Part shown: positions 26,437 to 37,000 of the stretch, piece by piece
How the letters are laid out: each line of letters starts with the position of its first letter
Position numbering within the stretch: the first letter of the stretch is position 1
NCBI GenBank assembly: GCA_016713905.1
Contig: JADJOE010000003.1
Location: 248,001 to 312,000 of the forward strand
DNA length: 64,000 nt
Reading direction: 5' to 3'
Source: Candidatus Vicinibacter proximus
Lineage (GTDB): Bacteria > Bacteroidota > Bacteroidia > Chitinophagales > Saprospiraceae
Made by a program: the position numbers and the translations under genes
Notes under the pieces: model-generated
Seen by the model: only the letters and a program-made list of their open reading frames with translations
The model's database searches: none
What the model was told of the DNA's origin: nothing

Positions 26437-29085
26437 ATGTGGGAGAATTTTAAAAAACGCTGGGTCATTTTTATTCGTGAGTTTAGTCTCACTGAAATAT
26501 ACAATGGAGAATCCAGGGACGATAAGCCCTGGTTCAGAAAGTTTATTGGCTTTCTATGGAAAATGTTACTGGCCATTATTTTGTTTTCCTATTTGCTCAT
26601 TCTAATTATTTCTTTTGATAATCTTCCTACTTTTGAAGAACTGGAAAATCCCAATTACAATCAGGCAAGTCTTATATATTCAAATGATCTTTCTGTGATG
26701 GGCAAGTTTTACAATGAGAACAGAGAGTTTTTATTGTATGATAGTTTAAATCCTTATTTAATTCAATGTCTTCTGGCTACCGAAGATGCAAGGTATTACA
26801 AACATTCCGGAATCGATTCCTGGGCATTGATAAGAGTATTTTTTAAAACCCTTTTGTTGAGTAAAGAAGAGTCCGGTGGTGGAAGTACGATTACCCAACA
26901 GTTGGCAAAGCTTTTATTTGAACGTCCAAATCTGAAAGGTAAAAGTAAGGTGGTTCGTACCATGATGATGGTGCGCGTAAAACTCAAAGAATGGTTGACG
27001 GCTGTAAAATTAGAGAAAGGATATACCAAGGAAGAAATTCTGGCCATGTATCTTAATAAGTTTGATTTTATCTATGAAGCGCATGGTGTACAAACTGCCG
27101 CAAAAACTTATTTTGGCAAAGACCAAAAGGATCTTAGGTTAGATGAAGCCGCCATGTTGGTCGGCATGTTGAAAAATCCTACACTGTATAATCCAAAAAA
27201 ATTTCCGGATCTCGCCAAGGAAAGAAGAAATACAGTTTTGGCGCTTACTGAACAAAAAGGCATCATAAGTAGTAAGCAATTGGAGGCTTATAAAAAAATG
27301 CCACTTGACGTATCCTTGTTTAAACGGGAAACTCATCTGGATGGAATTGCGCCTCATTTCAGAATTGAATTAGGAAAATGGCTTAAAGATTTATTCGATC
27401 AGGAAGAATATTTAAAACCCAATGGAGAAAAATACAATATCTATCAGGATGGTTTAAAAATTTACACAACCATAAATCCTGTTTACCAAAGGCTCGCAGA
27501 AGAAGCCGCAAGAGAACATATGGTCAATGTCCAAAAAGCATATTTTAATGTTTGGAGTAATCAGGATCCTTGGGAAAAAGTGGAAGACGATAATGACAAC
27601 ATGAAGCGAATCAGAAAAGATGCACTGAATAACCTGGTTCGGGAAACAGATCGTTATCAATTCGTATGGAATAAATATTATGGCAAAATAATCGCACAGC
27701 TGGAAGCTGAAATTGGCAAGGTCGATGTTACCGACAGAACCATTCAGAGATTGATTAACGAAAAATTGAAACCCGGATTTCTGAAGGAAGAGTACAATAA
27801 GAAGCAACTTACCAAAACACAATACGAATTTTCTAAGAAAATTCTTGAAAGCAAGCAATGGCCAATGATACAGAAACTGTGGTCATCATTTGAAAAAGAC
27901 ATGCGAATTCAAATGACAACACCGGTTGAAATGAACATCTATGATTATGTAACAGGCGATGAAAAGAAAGCCAAAATGACGCCTATTGATTCCATAAAAT
28001 ATCATCGTAAGCATTTACAGATTGGATCGATGAGTGTGGATCCGCATACCGGAGAAATTAAAACTTGGGTTGGTGGAACCAACTTTAAATATTTCAAATA
28101 CGACCACGTCAATTCAAGACGGCAAGTCGGATCTACTTTTAAACCGTTCGTATACGCCACCGCAATTGCACTCCAAAATATTTCCCCATGCAACGAATTT
28201 CAGGATGTGCAGTACACCATTCCCGCAAATGATCCTAACTTTCATTTACCGGAAGCATGGTCACCGGGAAACGCCGAAGTTTTTACCGGTGGAAATTACA
28301 ATTTGTATAAGGCCTTGGCTTATTCTAAAAATTCAATTACGGTTAAACTTGTTATTCTTCTGGGAAGCGTTGAACCCATCCGTGGATTACTCCATAACAT
28401 GGGTATTGACAGCACTGCAAAAAGAAGAGATGGTGGATTGCTGATCCCAAGATGGCCTTCCATAGTATTGGGCTCTGCAGATCTTTCAGTTTATGAAATG
28501 ACCGGTGCTTATACCACCTTTGCTAATAATGGAGAGTATGTAAAGCCATACTTTGTGTCTAAGATAGAAGATAAAGAAGGAAGAGTGATTTATCGCAATT
28601 CAGCTGTAAGGAATTTGGCGCTTTCGCCTAATTATAATTTTGTCATGGTTGACCTGTTGAGAAAATCAGGTCAAGTATATGGATTGAAATCACCTGTAGG
28701 CGGTAAAACCGGAACAACAAATGACTATGTGGATGGATGGTTTATGGGGATTACGCCAAATCTGGTCGTGGGTACCTGGGTTGGTGGAGAAGATCCCTGG
28801 ATTCGTTTTTTATCTCTGGAGAATGGTCAGGGATCTGTAATGGCGAAGCCCTTTTTTATGAAGTTTATGCATAAGTTAGAAGAAACGCCGGAGGCTGATT
28901 TTAAGACTGATCAAGAATTTGTTCGTCCTAAGGGAGACATAGGCATTGAGTTAAATTGTGAGACATTTAAATCCATGATGAATTCATTAAACATGGATAA
29001 CAGCATTCTGCCAAACAGCAGTACGGGGGAAGAGGACGAAATATACGAAGAGGTCAGACCTCCCAAGAAAGATGAAGATGAATAG
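26437..29085 (+). CDS. Class A penicillin-binding protein (PBP1A-like)
   Basis: 882 residues. It polymerises and cross-links peptidoglycan at the cytoplasmic membrane. After a cytoplasmic stretch a single membrane helix (about 40-60, WKMLLAIILFSYLLILIISF) anchors it. The glycosyltransferase domain has Glu116 in EDARYYKHSGID and GGGSTITQQLAK. The transpeptidase has the active Ser566 in GSTFKP and Lys757 in GGKTGTTNDYVDGW. Between the domains lies a Lys-rich helical insert (about 350-500), common in Bacteroidota homologues. The C-terminus is acidic. The 113-aa membrane protein follows 25 bp downstream. Confidence 0.94.
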   Translation: MWENFKKRWVIFIREFSLTEIYNGESRDDKPWFRKFIGFLWKMLLAIILFSYLLILIISFDNLPTFEELENPNYNQASLIYSNDLSVMGKFYNENREFLLYDSLNPYLIQCLLATEDARYYKHSGIDSWALIRVFFKTLLLSKEESGGGSTITQQLAKLLFERPNLKGKSKVVRTMMMVRVKLKEWLTAVKLEKGYTKEEILAMYLNKFDFIYEAHGVQTAAKTYFGKDQKDLRLDEAAMLVGMLKNPTLYNPKKFPDLAKERRNTVLALTEQKGIISSKQLEAYKKMPLDVSLFKRETHLDGIAPHFRIELGKWLKDLFDQEEYLKPNGEKYNIYQDGLKIYTTINPVYQRLAEEAAREHMVNVQKAYFNVWSNQDPWEKVEDDNDNMKRIRKDALNNLVRETDRYQFVWNKYYGKIIAQLEAEIGKVDVTDRTIQRLINEKLKPGFLKEEYNKKQLTKTQYEFSKKILESKQWPMIQKLWSSFEKDMRIQMTTPVEMNIYDYVTGDEKKAKMTPIDSIKYHRKHLQIGSMSVDPHTGEIKTWVGGTNFKYFKYDHVNSRRQVGSTFKPFVYATAIALQNISPCNEFQDVQYTIPANDPNFHLPEAWSPGNAEVFTGGNYNLYKALAYSKNSITVKLVILLGSVEPIRGLLHNMGIDSTAKRRDGGLLIPRWPSIVLGSADLSVYEMTGAYTTFANNGEYVKPYFVSKIEDKEGRVIYRNSAVRNLALSPNYNFVMVDLLRKSGQVYGLKSPVGGKTGTTNDYVDGWFMGITPNLVVGTWVGGEDPWIRFLSLENGQGSVMAKPFFMKFMHKLEETPEADFKTDQEFVRPKGDIGIELNCETFKSMMNSLNMDNSILPNSSTGEEDEIYEEVRPPKKDEDE

Positions 29086-29110
29086 TTTGTCAAATTAAAG
29101 TTTATTCATA

Positions 29111-29452
29111 ATGTACCCATACAGGATTAATTTATTTCTTGCAGTTGCTTTGGTGATGTTGGGCCTATGGAGTTTTCAAGCATCCGGAAGAGATAATCAC
29201 ACTTTGATAGTTCCGGCATTAGGAATATTATTGTCGTTTTTTCACCGACCCTTATTAAATGATCCTCATAAATTTTTGAAAATTGTTTTTGGGGTCACAG
29301 GGATTATTTTTATTACCCTATTGCTGCCATTGAAGAATAGTATGGAAAGTGGTCACCAAATGGGCACTTTTCGAGTATCATTAATGCTTGTCAGTACTGC
29401 TGTAGCATTATTTATGTATTATAGAATTTGGAAAACCCAAAGAAGTCTTTGA
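29111..29452 (+). CDS. Small integral membrane protein, 113 aa
   Basis: Four hydrophobic segments can be seen: INLFLAVALVMLGLW, TLIVPALGILLSFF, FLKIVFGVTGIIFITLLLP and VSLMLVSTAVALFMYY. Family not recognised with certainty; the layout is like small four-helix membrane proteins of the TMEM14/DUF-type. It is the last gene of the plus-strand series, 25 bp after the PBP gene, and converges on hpd. Confidence 0.65.
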   Translation: MYPYRINLFLAVALVMLGLWSFQASGRDNHTLIVPALGILLSFFHRPLLNDPHKFLKIVFGVTGIIFITLLLPLKNSMESGHQMGTFRVSLMLVSTAVALFMYYRIWKTQRSL

Positions 29453-29502
29453 TGACCAATAGGATGGAGGCCATTCAAATATTTTTTTGAAATTCGATCT
29501 GC

Positions 29503-30630
29503 TTATAAATTTCCTCTGATTTCCTGTTCACGTTCAATAGCTTCGAAAAGAGCTTTGAAGTTTCCTTTGCCAAAGGATTTTGCACCTTTGCGTTGAATTA
29601 TTTCAAAAAACACCGTAGGTCTGTCCTGCAAAGGTTTTGTAAAAATTTGAAGTAAATAGCCATCCTCATCACGATCAATAAGTATGTTTAACTTTTTGAG
29701 GTCTTCAAGATTTTCATCTATGTGCCCTACACGATCCATTACATCATCGTAATAAATTTCAGGTACATACAGAAAATCTATTCCATTCTCGCGAAGCATT
29801 CCTACTGTTTGTAGAATATTGTCCGTTGCTATAGCGATATGTTGCACACCAGCACCATTATAGAACTCAAGGTATTCATCAATTTGAGACTTTTTTAATC
29901 CTTGTGCAGGCTCATTGATCGGAAATTTAATGTATCCATTACCGTTGGACACTACTTTACTCATCAGTGCGGTATACTTAGTAGAGATATCTTTATCATC
30001 AAAAGTGATTAAGAGTTTGAATCCTAAAACCTCCTGATAAAATTGAACCCATTTATTCATTTCGCCAAGTTCCACATTACCTACACAATGATCAACGTAC
30101 TTCAGGCCGGTGGTAATAACATGTTTTAATCCGGACTTGGCTACATACCCGGGTAAAAAGGGGCCGTTATAATTTTTTCGTTCGACTAAGGTATGTATTG
30201 TATCACCATATGTTTTAATGGAGGCCATTACAACCTCTCCGAATTCATCTTTAAAAGTCTGCGGTTCAAATGCAATTTCTGCCCCTTTTTCAACCGCCAG
30301 ATGAAAAGATTTCTTTGCGTCATCCACCCATAATGCAAGTACTTTAACCCCATCTCCATGAAGATTTACATGTTTACTGATTTCATGGTCAGGTCTGAAG
30401 GCCGAAGTCAAAACAAATCTTATTTTATCTTGCTGCAGTACATAGGAACACAAATCTCTTGAACCGGTTTCAGGACCTTTATAAGCAACCATTTCGAATC
30501 CAAATGCATTCTGGTAAAAATGAGCTGCCTGCTTGGCATTGCCAACATAAAACTCTATATGGTCTGTACCTAATATTGGAAAGGTATCCTGAATAGACTC
30601 GTTGGGTTGGATTTGTGTAGCTACCTGCAT
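29503..30630 (-). CDS. hpd: 4-hydroxyphenylpyruvate dioxygenase
   Basis: 375 residues. The non-haem Fe(II) enzyme turns 4-hydroxyphenylpyruvate into homogentisate in tyrosine degradation. The three iron ligands are visible: His181 (VDHCVGN), His264 (GVQHIAIAT) and Glu343 (VFFEIIQRKG). The two vicinal-oxygen-chelate halves are about 20-150 and 175-350, and the C-terminal QRKGAKSFGKGNFKALFEAIE is characteristic. No homogentisate 1,2-dioxygenase gene is next to it. It probably has its own promoter (TTG-N19-TATATTTG at 30708-30679). Confidence 0.96.
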   Translation of the reverse strand: MQVATQIQPNESIQDTFPILGTDHIEFYVGNAKQAAHFYQNAFGFEMVAYKGPETGSRDLCSYVLQQDKIRFVLTSAFRPDHEISKHVNLHGDGVKVLALWVDDAKKSFHLAVEKGAEIAFEPQTFKDEFGEVVMASIKTYGDTIHTLVERKNYNGPFLPGYVAKSGLKHVITTGLKYVDHCVGNVELGEMNKWVQFYQEVLGFKLLITFDDKDISTKYTALMSKVVSNGNGYIKFPINEPAQGLKKSQIDEYLEFYNGAGVQHIAIATDNILQTVGMLRENGIDFLYVPEIYYDDVMDRVGHIDENLEDLKKLNILIDRDEDGYLLQIFTKPLQDRPTVFFEIIQRKGAKSFGKGNFKALFEAIEREQEIRGNL

Positions 30631-30678
30631 GGGTTTGTTTTAATCGTTTAGCAAAGAAAATATATTAAAAGCCTAATG

Positions 30679-30709
30679 CAAATATACATCATGACGCAAC
30701 AAGTACAAG
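30679..30709 (-). promoter_or_regulatory. Putative hpd promoter
   Basis: On the minus strand CTTG (30709-30706), 19 nt, TATATTTG (30686-30679), about 48 nt before the start codon of hpd. Confidence 0.55.
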
Positions 30710-30734
30710 CTTGGTTTTAAAAAGTGTTCTCTAG

Positions 30735-30774
30735 TCAAAAAAAAACTCCGCTTCCTGAAGGGAGCGGAGTTTTT
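30735..30774 (-). terminator. Terminator of the histone H1-like gene
   Basis: ACTCCGCTTCC, loop TGAA, GGGAGCGGAGT (about 30745-30770), one wobble pair, flanked by an A-run on the left and a T-run on the right, so it can work in both directions. It lies directly behind the H1-like gene. Confidence 0.9.
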
Positions 30775-30793
30775 ATAAAGATTTTTGAAAATC

Positions 30794-31513
30794 CTAAGAT
30801 TCCATAGTTGGAGTCATTACTTCAGTTACTTCAACTGGAGTTACAACTTCAGCTTTTTTTCTACCACGGCTAGCTGTTCTTTTTCTTGGAGCTGCTTTTT
30901 TAGCGGTAGCTTTTTTAGGAGCTGCTTTTTTAGCAGTAGCCTTTTTAGGAGCTGCCTTTTTAGCGGTTGCTTTTTTAGGAGCTGCTTTTTTAGCAGTAGC
31001 CTTTTTAGGAGCTGCTTTTTTAGCGGTAGCTTTTTTAGGAGCTGCTTTTTTAGCAGTAGCCTTTTTAGGAGCTGCTTTTTTAGCGGTAGCTTTTTTAGGA
31101 GCTGCTTTTTTAGCAGTTGCTTTTTTAGGAGCTGCCTTTTTAGCAGTAGCTTTTTTAGGAGCTGCTTTTTTAGCAGTAGCCTTTTTAGGAGCTGCTTTTT
31201 TAGCGGTAGCTTTTTTAGGAGCTGCTTTTTTAGCAGTTGCTTTTTTAGGAGCTGCCTTTTTAGCGGTTGCTTTTTTAGGAGCTGCTTTTTTAGCAGTTGC
31301 TTTTTTAGGAGCTGCTTTTTTAGCGGCTGCTTTAGGAGCTGCTTTTTTAGCAGTTGCTTTTTTAGGAGCTGCTTTTTTAGCAGTTGCCTTTTTTGCAGTA
31401 GTTTTCTTAGCAGCAGTTTTCTTCGCTGTTGCTGTCTTTCCGCTTTTTGCAGCAGGTTTTTTAGCAGCAGCTTTTTTACCTGTTGACTTTTTTGCACTAC
31501 TTGTAGTTGCCAT
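30794..31513 (-). CDS. Histone H1-like Lys/Ala/Pro-rich DNA-binding protein
   Basis: 239 residues, nearly all Lys, Ala, Pro and Thr. About sixteen copies of a decapeptide [10 protein letters not shown] follow a less regular start ([19 protein letters not shown]). The end changes to [20 protein letters not shown] and an acidic tail. Such proteins resemble eukaryotic H1 C-terminal tails and bacterial Hc1/H1-like proteins and are thought to compact DNA. The repeats are also visible as a 30-bp DNA repeat in two alternating versions, so copy number can vary by recombination. Because the period is a multiple of three, other frames on both strands stay open by chance; this frame is chosen for its start, its composition and its non-repeated ends. 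Promoter at about 31616-31587. Confidence 0.88.
   Translation of the reverse strand: MATTSSAKKSTGKKAAAKKPAAKSGKTATAKKTAAKKTTAKKATAKKAAPKKATAKKAAPKAAAKKAAPKKATAKKAAPKKATAKKAAPKKATAKKAAPKKATAKKAAPKKATAKKAAPKKATAKKAAPKKATAKKAAPKKATAKKAAPKKATAKKAAPKKATAKKAAPKKATAKKAAPKKATAKKAAPKKATAKKAAPKKATAKKAAPRKRTASRGRKKAEVVTPVEVTEVMTPTMES
30884..31380. repeat. 30-bp tandem repeat inside the H1-like gene
   Basis: A 30-bp unit (plus strand: GGAGCTGCTTTTTTAGC, then a GTAGC or GTTGC version and six T) repeats about sixteen times with small third-position changes. One copy near 31321-31335 is shortened by 12 bp but stays in frame. Confidence 0.9.
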
Positions 31514-31837
31514 GTTTAATCAATTTAGTTAACAAAATTAAATTTCAAATTAAAAAAAATTGCATCCACTGATACAATTATCATATCAAAGGTATGACAT
31601 TTTTTATATATGCAAATATTTTTTAATATTTTTTTACACAAAATGACTTGTTTTTTTAAAAAATATTGTTAATTGATGCAAAATATTCAATTCTGTTGTC
31701 CTGAAAAGATTTTCATTTTCAATTTTTGATGAATTATTTCATTTGTTTTTGTGGAAAGGACACAGCATGTGGAAATGATTTGTGTTTTTATACGCAATAA
31801 TTTAGTCGGTAAACTGCATCCATATCCATTTGAGTCA
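31514..31837. promoter_or_regulatory. AT-rich intergenic region with H1-like gene promoter
   Basis: This 324-bp gap has a good minus-strand promoter: TTTG (31616-31613), 18 nt, TACCTTTG (31594-31587), about 73 nt before the H1-like start. A second -7-like box TAATTTTG is at 31540-31533. The rest (31620-31837) is very AT-rich with poly-T runs. I see no gene or RNA in it. Confidence 0.6.
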
Positions 31838-33895
31838 TCAAAAAGAATAATTTAATTGAAGGCGAATTCCTTTCTGACTGGGTGTTTCAGCTGATATCTG
31901 TGATCCGGTATTTAGTAAATGCGGGTATTGATATCTGTAGGAGAACCTAAGCTCTACTGTAAAATTATTTATCGACTTGTACCTTAAATTTAGATAAAAC
32001 ATAGATCCTTTTCCAGAATTTGAAGGGACGGAATACGCATAGAGAACATCATTTTCATAAGCATATATTCTGCTGTTGTAAGAATCTGTATCAAAAATAG
32101 ACCACCTCACATTTCCTGAAAAGGCCTGCTCCAGGCTCTTGTACAGCAGATCAACATAAATCAGCATGCCTTGATCTCTGGATTTATTTTTACAAAATGT
32201 ATGCCATTCGCATCTGGATCTCCAGGTCCAGTCACTGCTTAGTTTTTGCTCAAGATGAATTCTTAGGTTTTGATTTTGAATGGAAGCTAATTCATTTTCC
32301 TTTGATTGGATTTGATTTTCCTGCCTCTCTCTGTTGCTTATCTGTGCATACATCAACCATTTTTTTCGTATGCTATATTGAATTCTGACCGCCCATTCTT
32401 TTCCGGTTGATGGGAGGTCTGATCTTGATTTTAGCCATGGTATTTGCCAATTGTCAAAGTGAATATTGCATTGGATGTTGTGATTAAACATCAGATTCAA
32501 GCCACTGAATAAACCTGTTTCATTTTGACTTTTACCGTTGATCGACATGGTCTGACTTTGGTGCGTGTGGAAGTATGGACTGAAATTTCGATATACAAAA
32601 ACTGCATTCGCCTGCTTTGCCAAACCTATGAGAAATCCATTAAGCGTTGCAAGATTCATGTTTTGGTCCGTTGCAGTCTCGCCGAAAAACATGGTGTTTT
32701 TAAACTGTTGCTGATAGAATGCCGTGAAGTACAATTGCTTTGATTTGTCCTGTTGAAACAATTGGTAAGGGATGCCATTGCTGAGTTTTTCCTTTCCATA
32801 TTTTGTAAAAACACTAGCAAATCCAACATTTCCATTCCGATGAAGAAAATTGATTTGTGTCCCTGTTTGTAATATGTCCAGGGCATTATGATCCTCATTT
32901 TCTGCCTCATTGCGGTGAAGTCCGGAGGTAAGAATGCTCGTAAAGGTCTCAGGGTAAATTGAATTTTCTGCGGTGTCCGGATTTGAAATGTTTGCATCAA
33001 TCTTAGATTTGGAGACGAAGAGATTTACACTTAATGGGCTACTGAGTTTTAATTTAATGGCTGCTCCACGCAACATTTGATTCTCCTGGACTGAATTGTA
33101 CGGAACAAGAAATTCTGATGACTTTACCAATGATCCAAAATCTGAAACACCAGTTTTCTGAAATCCATTATCCAGGATGAGTCCTTGACCAATGCGCAAA
33201 CGGTAATCGCCAAGCGCAATCTTTTCCACTCTTTTTGAAATATGTTCTAAAAAAATATGACCGGAGAGATAATCTACTCTCGTGTTTTTACCTGTTGTCC
33301 ATACTTCTTCCCCTGCATCTTTTTCAGCAACCAGACCATAGGAAAAGTAACCGGATTTGAAATGTTTCAATCGTATAAACAACTGGTCATCTGAACCGAA
33401 ATATTCTTTTGTCGATGAGTTGTACTTGCTATCGTCACTAGTGGACTGGATGGATTTTCCCCATCTTAAAGTGAACTGTGACCTGCCATCTTTAAGAAAG
33501 GAATGCCAAAATGATCCTGAATTTCCTTGGTCTGTTAAGCTGAATATACGGATAAGCAGCCGCGCTTTTTCCACACTTATTTCAGGGATGCTTTGAATTT
33601 CCAATAAAGATTTCAAAGGACTGTGATTTTTGAAATACGCTAGTATTGATTTTTTTTCAACCTCGGTTAGCCAGGAAATTGGGTCCAGATTTTCAAGACT
33701 ACAGTGGGAAACACTGATTGGTTTTTTTACGAGTTCTGTAAATGTTACAGATTCTGGAATCTCTTCATTCCACAGTGCGGCGGCTTCCGCATCCATCCAA
33801 TTTGGCTCTGAATCCAATGCAACGCCATCCTGTGCATTCAATGCATTCCATATTAATAAATACAATAAGGCAAAGCCCGATAAGAAAGTTCTCAT
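31838..33895 (-). CDS. Helix-hairpin-helix / outer-membrane barrel protein
   Basis: 685 residues from the Met at 33895. The frame is open further upstream, but MRTFLSGFALLYLLIWNALNAQ is a signal peptide and TATTTTTG at 33924-33917 fits as its -7 box. After it comes a helical region of helix-hairpin-helix type (LTEVEKKSILAYFKNH, LLEIQSIPEISVEKARLLIRIF, about 80-135). The remaining 500 residues are amphipathic strands ending in KGIRLQLNYSF, as in an outer-membrane barrel. Known homologues in Bacteroidota are annotated only by the HhH domain; substrate unknown. It follows the large T9SS type B gene on the same strand after 201 bp. Confidence 0.7.
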   Translation of the reverse strand: MRTFLSGFALLYLLIWNALNAQDGVALDSEPNWMDAEAAALWNEEIPESVTFTELVKKPISVSHCSLENLDPISWLTEVEKKSILAYFKNHSPLKSLLEIQSIPEISVEKARLLIRIFSLTDQGNSGSFWHSFLKDGRSQFTLRWGKSIQSTSDDSKYNSSTKEYFGSDDQLFIRLKHFKSGYFSYGLVAEKDAGEEVWTTGKNTRVDYLSGHIFLEHISKRVEKIALGDYRLRIGQGLILDNGFQKTGVSDFGSLVKSSEFLVPYNSVQENQMLRGAAIKLKLSSPLSVNLFVSKSKIDANISNPDTAENSIYPETFTSILTSGLHRNEAENEDHNALDILQTGTQINFLHRNGNVGFASVFTKYGKEKLSNGIPYQLFQQDKSKQLYFTAFYQQQFKNTMFFGETATDQNMNLATLNGFLIGLAKQANAVFVYRNFSPYFHTHQSQTMSINGKSQNETGLFSGLNLMFNHNIQCNIHFDNWQIPWLKSRSDLPSTGKEWAVRIQYSIRKKWLMYAQISNRERQENQIQSKENELASIQNQNLRIHLEQKLSSDWTWRSRCEWHTFCKNKSRDQGMLIYVDLLYKSLEQAFSGNVRWSIFDTDSYNSRIYAYENDVLYAYSVPSNSGKGSMFYLNLRYKSINNFTVELRFSYRYQYPHLLNTGSQISAETPSQKGIRLQLNYSF

Positions 33896-34096
33896 AAGTG
33901 TAAGGGTGTGTGTCAACAAAAATATGATAATCCTCAAATTTTCATAAGGGATGGAGTAATAATTATTTTTCGAGGACGATTTGAATCCTCCATTAATCCA
34001 CAATCAGCGCTCAAAATTCGAATAGAAGGAATGTATTTTGATCTAGGATGTTGGCAGAATTCGATCTTTAAAATGTCGACACAAGGTTTTAACTAG

Positions 34097-37000
34097 TTAT
34101 CTGACAAGGTTAATGTCACCATATAAGCTGCGGCCGGTCTCTTTGATTCTTAAGTAAAATACAAATGTCCCCGGATTAAGTGCAAGGCCCTTAAATGTGC
34201 CGTCCCAGCCATTTTGAGAGGCTATCGAGACATTGGTTTCTTCATAAATCAATTCCCCCCACCGATCGAAAATGTTTAATTTTTCAATCGTCAAATTCGG
34301 ATTTCTGCTAAAAATTTTAAATCTATCGTTAACCTGATCACCATTTGGAGAAAATCCAGTGGGCACAAAAATGTCTGTGTCATCTACCACTTTTACAGAA
34401 ATAATCAGACTAATTTGACAACCGTTTTCGTCTGTCAAAATTAGGGTATAATCAGTATCAGCTGTGGGAGAGGCGATTGGATTTAAACAATCTGAACAAG
34501 TTAAACTGTTAGAAGGTAGCCATTGTATTAGTGATGGCGTAAACTCTGGAATCACCTGAAGATTTATTTGCTCCCCTGCTCCGATTTGGTAAACCCGGGT
34601 ATAATTAACCTTTAATTCGACATAATCAAGATTAATTTCTACAATAGAATCACATCCTGTTCCTCCTGTTAATTTTATTCTCTCAAAACCACTTGGATGA
34701 CTTTCATCATAAATGGCGCCATTGATCACAACAGTTTCACCTTTACAGAGGGAAGTATCCAGCCTGCCAATTGGCGTGCGGATTAGCATTACCTGCACAT
34801 CCACTATGCTGTCACATCCGCCACCTGCACCTCCGAATATCGTGTCCAAACTGGTCAGATTATTTTCGTAATATCTCTTGTTGCCAATGGTTAGGGTATC
34901 TCCCTGGCACAAATCTGTCCGAATGATTTCTTTTACTTCTGATTGGAAGCTGAGGTCAACGTTTACAATAGAGTCACATCCGTATTGTCCTCCGGCCTTA
35001 ATAAGTTCTACACCTTTAGGATTGGATGAATTGTAGATTCTTCCATTAATGGTTATGGATTCATTATTACATAGTGTCTTTTTTAAATCATAAGTTGCCT
35101 CTGGGTAAAAACTGATTCGAATGTCAACAAGACTGTCGCAACCTGTAAAAGAGGCATTTTGCAAAGTGTCTTTCAGCAATGAATTTTTGTCATCAAATCT
35201 AACGCCGTTAATCAAGATAAAATCCCCTTTGCATAAGTTGCGCTTAAATACAAATGCAGCTTCTTTGTAGAAATTTAATCGCGTGTGAACCAAACTATCA
35301 CATCCATTCTGTGAAGCAGCCCTTAAGGTGTCGGTACCTTCTGGTCTTTTTGCATCATAGATGCTGCCGTTGACAGATAAGCTTGTGCCAGGGCAAACAT
35401 CAATGTAATTATCTGCCTGGGGTTTTGGGTAATATTGAAGTTCAATGTCTACAATGCTGTCACAACCATTAAAAGATCCGGAATTAAATACCTCTCTTCC
35501 TTTTGCATTAAATTGATCATAACGGGAATTGTTAACCAAAATAAAATCTCCCTCGCATAGATCTAGCTTGAGTTTTGAGTTTATCACTGCCTGGAAGTAA
35601 AGATCAATATTGACTATAGAATCGCAATTTGTTTGCTGACTTGATTTTAAAAGCTCCCTGCCTTTTGGCCGGTTGATGTTATATATATTGCCACCAATCA
35701 CTAAAGAGTCTTCTGCACATAGATCTCTTAAAATATAATTCGTTTCCGCCAATGGTTCAATAGAAACAACCACCGGCTTTTGATCCGTGCAATAATCCGG
35801 ATTTGTGGCATATGCATAAAGATTTGTTGAAGTCCGGATCGTATCTCCGGAATTAAATTTTTGCCCTGTCCCATTTGGTCCGGTATAGTAAGCTGCATCG
35901 GAAGGAATGTTTTTGCCACGGATATCCGGGAGCACATAATAGGAACAATCGATCAATTCAGTCACTGGGTCTATATCAATCCCTGATTTAATATTTATGG
36001 TGAAAGCAGCATTGTCTTTTGGACAAATTTTTCCATCCCCGGTCTCATATAGAATTTGAAATTTTCCAGGGCCGGATTTAGAGGCATTCCAAATGGTATT
36101 CATTAACGCACCTGTTGAGGAAGTATCTATCCAAATGCCTCCTGCATTAAAATTGCGTCTGAGACTATCCAAATCAAGCCATTCATTATCACAGATGGTA
36201 ACACTGGAATCCAAGCCCGCGGAAAGGGATTCGACCACTTCTACAACTATTTCTGAACTATCACCGGGGCATGCTCCTTTTGCATTTAAGATATATGTAA
36301 AATTAAATGTTTTACCACTTTGGTTGGATGAATTAAATGTCGAACCTGTCAATGTATTGCTGTTTCCAGGGTCAACAAAATAGCCTCCCTGGTCGGCACC
36401 ATTCAACAAGGTATTAAGATCTATAGTATTTCCTTGACACACCGATCCATTGTAATTGGGTCCTGCATTAACCGGAGTGGAAAGCAAAACATTAAAACTA
36501 TCTTCAGCAATGCAACCGGAATTTACATCAAACAAGTATACTTTTCCAGACTGATAAATTGTGTCCTTTGCATGGTAAAGGATACCACTTCCTCCTGGTC
36601 CGGTAGAATAAACAACATTAACGGTAAGATTTTTGCCTTTGATTTCAGGGAGCACAAAATTTCCACAAACTGTGGTATCCTTTTGAGGAAAAAACTCTGG
36701 TGTAGGATTTGCTTTAAGTATAATTTGAACGGGCTTTGAAAAACAGTTGCCATCCAAAGTAAAGCCATAGAGGGTGTCATTGGACGATGTATAAGGTGAG
36801 CTAACCAATTTTTTTAATAAACTATCTTCTGCAAAACCTACAAATAATCCATTCCCTCCATTTACCAAATTTTTAATTTCATTCAAGTCAAAAATAGCCC
36901 GCCCACTTGCATCTGCACACTTTTCCATTTCAGCAGCATTGGCTTTTGGTCTGGATATAGCTTCAAGTATAATGGTCACCAGATTTGAACTGCAATTTTC

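Noticed and set aside
27454..27858. 134-aa minus-strand frame inside the PBP gene
   Set aside because: Lies in the helical insert of the class A PBP; hydrophobic composition arises from the complement of Lys/Glu codons.
30785..31497. Long open frames opposite and in a second frame of the H1-like gene (Ser/Cys/Phe-rich and Leu/Lys-rich)
   Set aside because: Side effect of a 30-bp repeat with period divisible by three; no start region, no promoter and extreme composition.
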